A DNA stretch of 15,878 nucleotides from Phoronis ovalis (taxonomy: Eukaryota; Phoronida; Phoronidae), in assembly GCA_028565635.1 (NCBI GenBank), contig JAOXYB010025823.1, forward strand, positions 1 to 15,878. Reading direction: 5' to 3'. This document shows, one piece after another, positions 13,422 through 15,878 of the stretch (its first letter is position 1; each line of letters opens with the position of its first letter). Below the pieces are notes generated by a model, which had not been told where the DNA came from, searched no databases, and saw nothing but the letters and a program-made list of their open reading frames with translations. The translations under genes and the position numbers were made by a program.

Positions 13422-15878
13422 GTACACTTTCCTTAAGCTTTCGGCTTCGCCTCGATTTTTATTTATATTCACATTTTTCAGCCCTTTCTTTGACTTTTAA
13501 TTTAGTGTTACATAGATGATACAGTAGTACGTGGCTAGCTGGAATTAGAATCAAAACTTAGAGAGCATTTCTGCAGTTCGTTGTCAGAAACATTGTAAAG
13601 TTGCAATTCCGTAAATCAGGACTTGGGCAAGACATATCGGTATTAAAAAATCGGAACTTTGCGGCTCGTGTAAGAATCTTAAATTTACAGCGTTATGGAA
13701 TCATAAGTATTTACGGAAATCGTAACTTTACAGTGGGCCTCTGTAGGTACTGTCGACTACACATTTACAAACCAATTAATGACTTAATTTTGAGAGGATA
13801 ATATTCAAAATATCTGATATATTCATTATTGCCATTATTATAGTCATTTGTAGTGAATGGACTGTTTCTCGTGTATGCAAGGGGCTCCAAGCCAAGAAAG
13901 TTGCAAGTTGTGAACATTTTGATATTATTTTGTAGGTAGCCCACACAACATTGCGAGAGAACCCCACCAACACTCAGCTTATACAATACTATGTCAAAAC
14001 ATTAAGATATATTGCACAAAAACAAGTCTTAAGATTGTAAGTGTCATCATCTGTTTGCTTGTTTATTATGGAATTATATGAATGTAGGTGCTTAAATTTA
14101 GCTGAAGTACTATGTTAGTTAGTCCTAATAATAGGCCCTATATCCTAGTTAAAATCTGTCATCTTTCAAAATTGACAAAAAGTCAACCGTATGATGACAA
14201 TTTTGATACAGCAATAATTTAATGGTCTTAGTTTGATATTGTCATGTGAAGAAAGTATAAATCTATGCGTGTCAGATGGTAAAAAATCAGTGAAAATCAA
14301 TGTAGACTACATTACGTTCGCCTCATATTTATTATGTTAAAATTCGATAAAATTCAACAAATGTTGTGACTCAAGAAAGATCCTCTGCTAATTTGATTTA
14401 AACCTGGATCCTCTTTGCTAATTTAGTAAATGTTTTACATCATTTTGATCTTTGTGGTTGGTAAAGTAAACCAACTGTTTACTGTCACTGCATGCGCGTA
14501 AAAGCAGTTGCATGCAAGTGCTCTTCAATCATAATGGATTCTTTTTACAGAGAACCTGAAATGAAGAGGACAATTTGCAAAAAATGCAACATATTACTGG
14601 TACCAGGAATAACCTCAAGAGTGAGGATGAAAAGTGAGTGCATACATTTAAAACGCATGATCTGAAATATTCTATTAATTTTCATTGTGATTATTTATTG
14701 AAAAGATTGCTCTAGAACACAGAAAATTTAAGCAATCTTTAGTAAAACGTTTACTTTTGTTCACCAGATTTCGTAATACTGTACATTTTTGTAAACATTA
14801 CATGACTTGTGTAAGTAAAGCAATTTATGATACAGGTAGTTACATGCAAATTTCTTGTTACATGCTCTCAAGTGTATTTTTTATACACAAATTTGACTTT
14901 TTTTGAATGCATTAAAATTGATAACTGTATATACCCTGCATGCCAAGAAGAGTAGAAACATCTTTTTATCTCTTACATTGTAACTTTCGTATTTGGGTTT
15001 ATATTTCTTACAAATACCAGTTGGTGTGAAGCCTGAGATTTGAAATTTACTGAACATAAAGATCTATTCTGGAGTTACAAGTTGGTTTGGGATCAGTGAG
15101 AAATCCCAGTTGGAAATGAAAACAAGTTACAATATATTAATAAATCCCAGTACATAAGACCCTGGGGAGTTGACTTCCATACATTTACATGGCGAGTCCA
15201 GCTCAAACTCCCAGACCCTTGTAGTAGCGATACCAAATGGTAAAAATCTTGGCAGCAGAGATACCGAAAACAAAAATGTTAGGAGTAAAGGAACCAAATT
15301 TCTGCCCATTAACATACCAATGGCTAAACATCTTGTCGATAGTAAACATACTCACTGCACATGCGCCAGTTGTTCAAAAACTAAACACGGACGAAATGGG
15401 CAAGTAAAATGAAAATTTTATCCTGTAGCAAAAAAGTTGACAGTAGAGATACCAAAATAAAGGTAAAATAATCAACAGTAGAGATACCAAACTGGGTAAA
15501 TTCACTTACAGTTGAGATACCAAAATTGCCAGGAGTAGAGATACCCAGGACCCCCAAAAACAGACCCTTCCAGTGGGACCCCTCCGTATCACTTTTGATT
15601 GAAATCAACTCCCCGGGCATAAGACACTGTAAAATGGATGAATGTGGAACAGACCCCTTACCATGTAATAAAAGGTAATGTTTCAGTTTTGCTTTCTATC
15701 AATAATTTATTGTGATGTCCGATTGACTGGTGAGGTTTACTTTGTTCCCTTTTTTCTATCACTGTTACTAACTGCTTGAAATCTATCCAGGAATAACCAA
15801 CTGTATTTGTTATAGAGAAGAGAGAAAAACATACAGTTGTGACATGTCTTCATTGTAATTCTGTGCGGAGATATTTTT
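13365..15878 (+). CDS. RPP21: Ribonuclease P/MRP protein subunit Rpp21 (5' part, spliced)
   Basis: Four exons, the last cut by the window edge, give about 101 residues of an expected roughly 150. The start MAKNYANRDAFERINYLYQ-VAH matches human RPP21 (DREAFQRLNFLYQAAH). It is followed by a helical segment (YYVKTLRYIAQKQVLRLEP) and the zinc ribbon: Cys62-X2-Cys65 (ICKKC), the VPGIT loop, and Cys91-X2-Cys94 (TCLHC). Zinc-binding residues and order agree with the Rpr2/Rpp21/SNM1 family. Known role: a nuclear/nucleolar protein subunit of RNase P, which removes 5' leaders of precursor tRNAs; members also associate with RNase MRP. All introns are GT-AG, in phases 0, 2 and 1. The C-terminal tail lies outside the window. 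It is divergently transcribed from the DCDC2-like gene. No disabling change was seen. Confidence 0.9.
13422..13935 (+). other. RPP21 intron 1
   Basis: This 514-base intron contains the inverted-repeat structure at 13591-13735. Open frames across it (13601-13801 and antisense 13765-13986) carry no recognisable domain. Confidence 0.75.
13591..13735. repeat. 145-bp inverted-repeat element in RPP21 intron 1
   Basis: The left arm 13591-13616 and right arm 13709-13735 are reverse complements over about 26 bases: an exact 10-base block (ATTTACGGAA on the right), a diverged 4-5 base patch, then a 12-base block AACTTTACARTG with one mismatch. The 92-base centre is CpG-richer than the flanks. No target-site duplication was found. 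A decayed miniature transposon or a stable hairpin is possible. Confidence 0.55.
13936..14036 (+). CDS. RPP21: RPP21 exon 2 (N-terminal helices)
   Basis: This 101-base exon begins after TTTTGTAG and encodes VAHTTLRENPTNTQLIQYYV, then KTLRYIAQKQVLR, leaving TT. The donor is GTAAGT at 14037-14042. VAH joins exon 1 as in the family's QAAH. A second AG four bases downstream of the acceptor would break the frame, so the first is used. Confidence 0.9.
14037..14550 (+). other. RPP21 intron 2
   Basis: This 514-base AT-rich intron has a small direct duplication, GATCCTCT(TT)GCTAATTT, at 14379-14394 and 14407-14424. Nothing else was recognised. Confidence 0.7.
14551..14633 (+). CDS. RPP21: RPP21 exon 3 (first zinc-ribbon cysteine pair)
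   Basis: This 83-base exon follows CTTTTTACAG. It completes Leu53 and encodes EPEMKRTICKKCNILLVPGI, then TSRVRMK. The CKKC pair and LLVPG loop match human CRGC and LLVPG. The donor is GTGAGT at 14634-14639, leaving phase 1 (A). Confidence 0.92.
15153..15625. mobile_element. Probable non-autonomous DNA transposon (MITE-like) with 8-bp TSD
   Basis: The 8-base word CATAAGAC occurs at 15153-15160 and 15618-15625. Directly inside the copies are inverted termini: CCTGGGGAGTTGACTTC from 15161 inward, and CCCGGGGAGTTGATTTC read on the minus strand from 15617 (15 of 17 identical). An 8-bp duplication around short inverted repeats is the pattern of hAT-type insertions, among others. The termini do not start with the CAG common in hAT, so the superfamily is open. 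The 457-base body has no transposase frame, only an internal degenerate repeat array, so the element would be non-autonomous. It sits harmlessly in RPP21 intron 3. Confidence 0.6.
15225..15545 (+). repeat. Degenerate GAGATACC array inside the element
   Basis: The word GAGATACC, often as AGTAGAGATACCAAA, recurs at 15258-15265, 15446-15453, 15481-15488, 15514-15521 and 15538-15545. Weaker copies lie at 15227-15234, 15287-15294 and 15311-15318. Spacing is mostly 30-35 bases, with two intervals near 24. On the minus strand it reads as recurring Gly-Ile-Ser-Thr in the frame at 15381-15620, a by-product of the array rather than a protein. Confidence 0.65.
15816..15878 (+). CDS. RPP21: RPP21 exon 4 (second cysteine pair), truncated by window
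   Basis: The exon starts after TTTGTTATAG and encodes K-KREKHTVVTCLHCNSVRRYF to the last base. TCLHC supplies the second zinc-ribbon cysteine pair (human TCLTC), and RRYF corresponds to QRFL. The frame is open at the window edge. The alternative AG two bases downstream would shift frame. Confidence 0.88.

Larger units (their letters stand above)
14634..15815 (+). other. RPP21 intron 3
   Basis: This 1,182-base intron contains the transposon-like element at 15153-15625. The rest (14640-15152 and 15626-15815) is AT-rich with no recognised feature. Confidence 0.75.

Noticed and set aside
13765-13986. Antisense frames over RPP21 exon 2
   Set aside because: Shadows of the coding exon on the plus strand, without similarity to known proteins.
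14379-14424. Short direct duplication in RPP21 intron 2
   Set aside because: A 16-18-base local duplication fits replication slippage; no mobile-element features.
15127-15620. Overlapping frames on both strands in RPP21 intron 3 with recurring Gly-Ile-Ser-Thr
   Set aside because: They are translations of the degenerate repeat array inside the transposon-like element.

Overview
The window is nuclear DNA of a multicellular animal. It is AT-rich, and its only convincing protein-coding signals are short exons joined by GT-AG introns, including one intron of 8.2 kb. There are no bacterial-style operons, tRNA or rRNA genes, or CRISPR arrays. Both genes resemble animal proteins whose human relatives I know, but at a distance, so an invertebrate is likely. 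A few short repeats give a weak impression of a mollusc or another lophotrochozoan; I cannot establish this from the sequence.

Minus strand, 12094 down to about 299: a DCDC2-type tandem doublecortin gene. The start codon is at 12094-12092, with an in-frame TAA six bases upstream. I rebuilt eight exons by hand: 12094-11805, 11127-11070, 2831-2752, 2504-2370, 2143-1988, 1700-1671, 1032-889 and 614-299 (or -322). Together they give about 402 residues: two doublecortin (DCX) domains, then a basic, low-complexity Ser/Gln/Asn/Lys tail. The product is expected to be a microtubule- and cilium-associated protein. Intron 2 also holds a possible 24-base in-frame microexon (4195-4172). The 30-base exon 6 can be skipped without changing frame. 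The last exon either ends at TAG (299-301) or splices onward out of the window.

Between the genes, 12095-13364 is a divergent head-to-head promoter region. It has a perfect CRE-type palindrome and a degenerate RFX X-box-like site on the DCDC2 side, and a YY1-like ATGGC element plus three short upstream ORFs on the RPP21 side.

Plus strand, 13365 to the window end: the 5' four exons of an RPP21 (RNase P/MRP protein subunit, Rpr2/Rpp21/SNM1 family) gene: 13365-13421, 13936-14036, 14551-14633 and 15816-15878 (cut by the window edge). About 101 residues are visible, including all four zinc-ribbon cysteines.

The clearest non-genic structure is in RPP21 intron 3. A probable non-autonomous DNA transposon (15161-15617) has 17-bp terminal inverted repeats, a perfect 8-bp flanking duplication, and an internal array of degenerate GAGATACC-containing units. 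RPP21 intron 1 contains a separate 145-bp inverted-repeat structure. The two genes do not act in one pathway: one is a ciliary/microtubule factor, the other a tRNA/rRNA-processing subunit. They share only the intergenic region.
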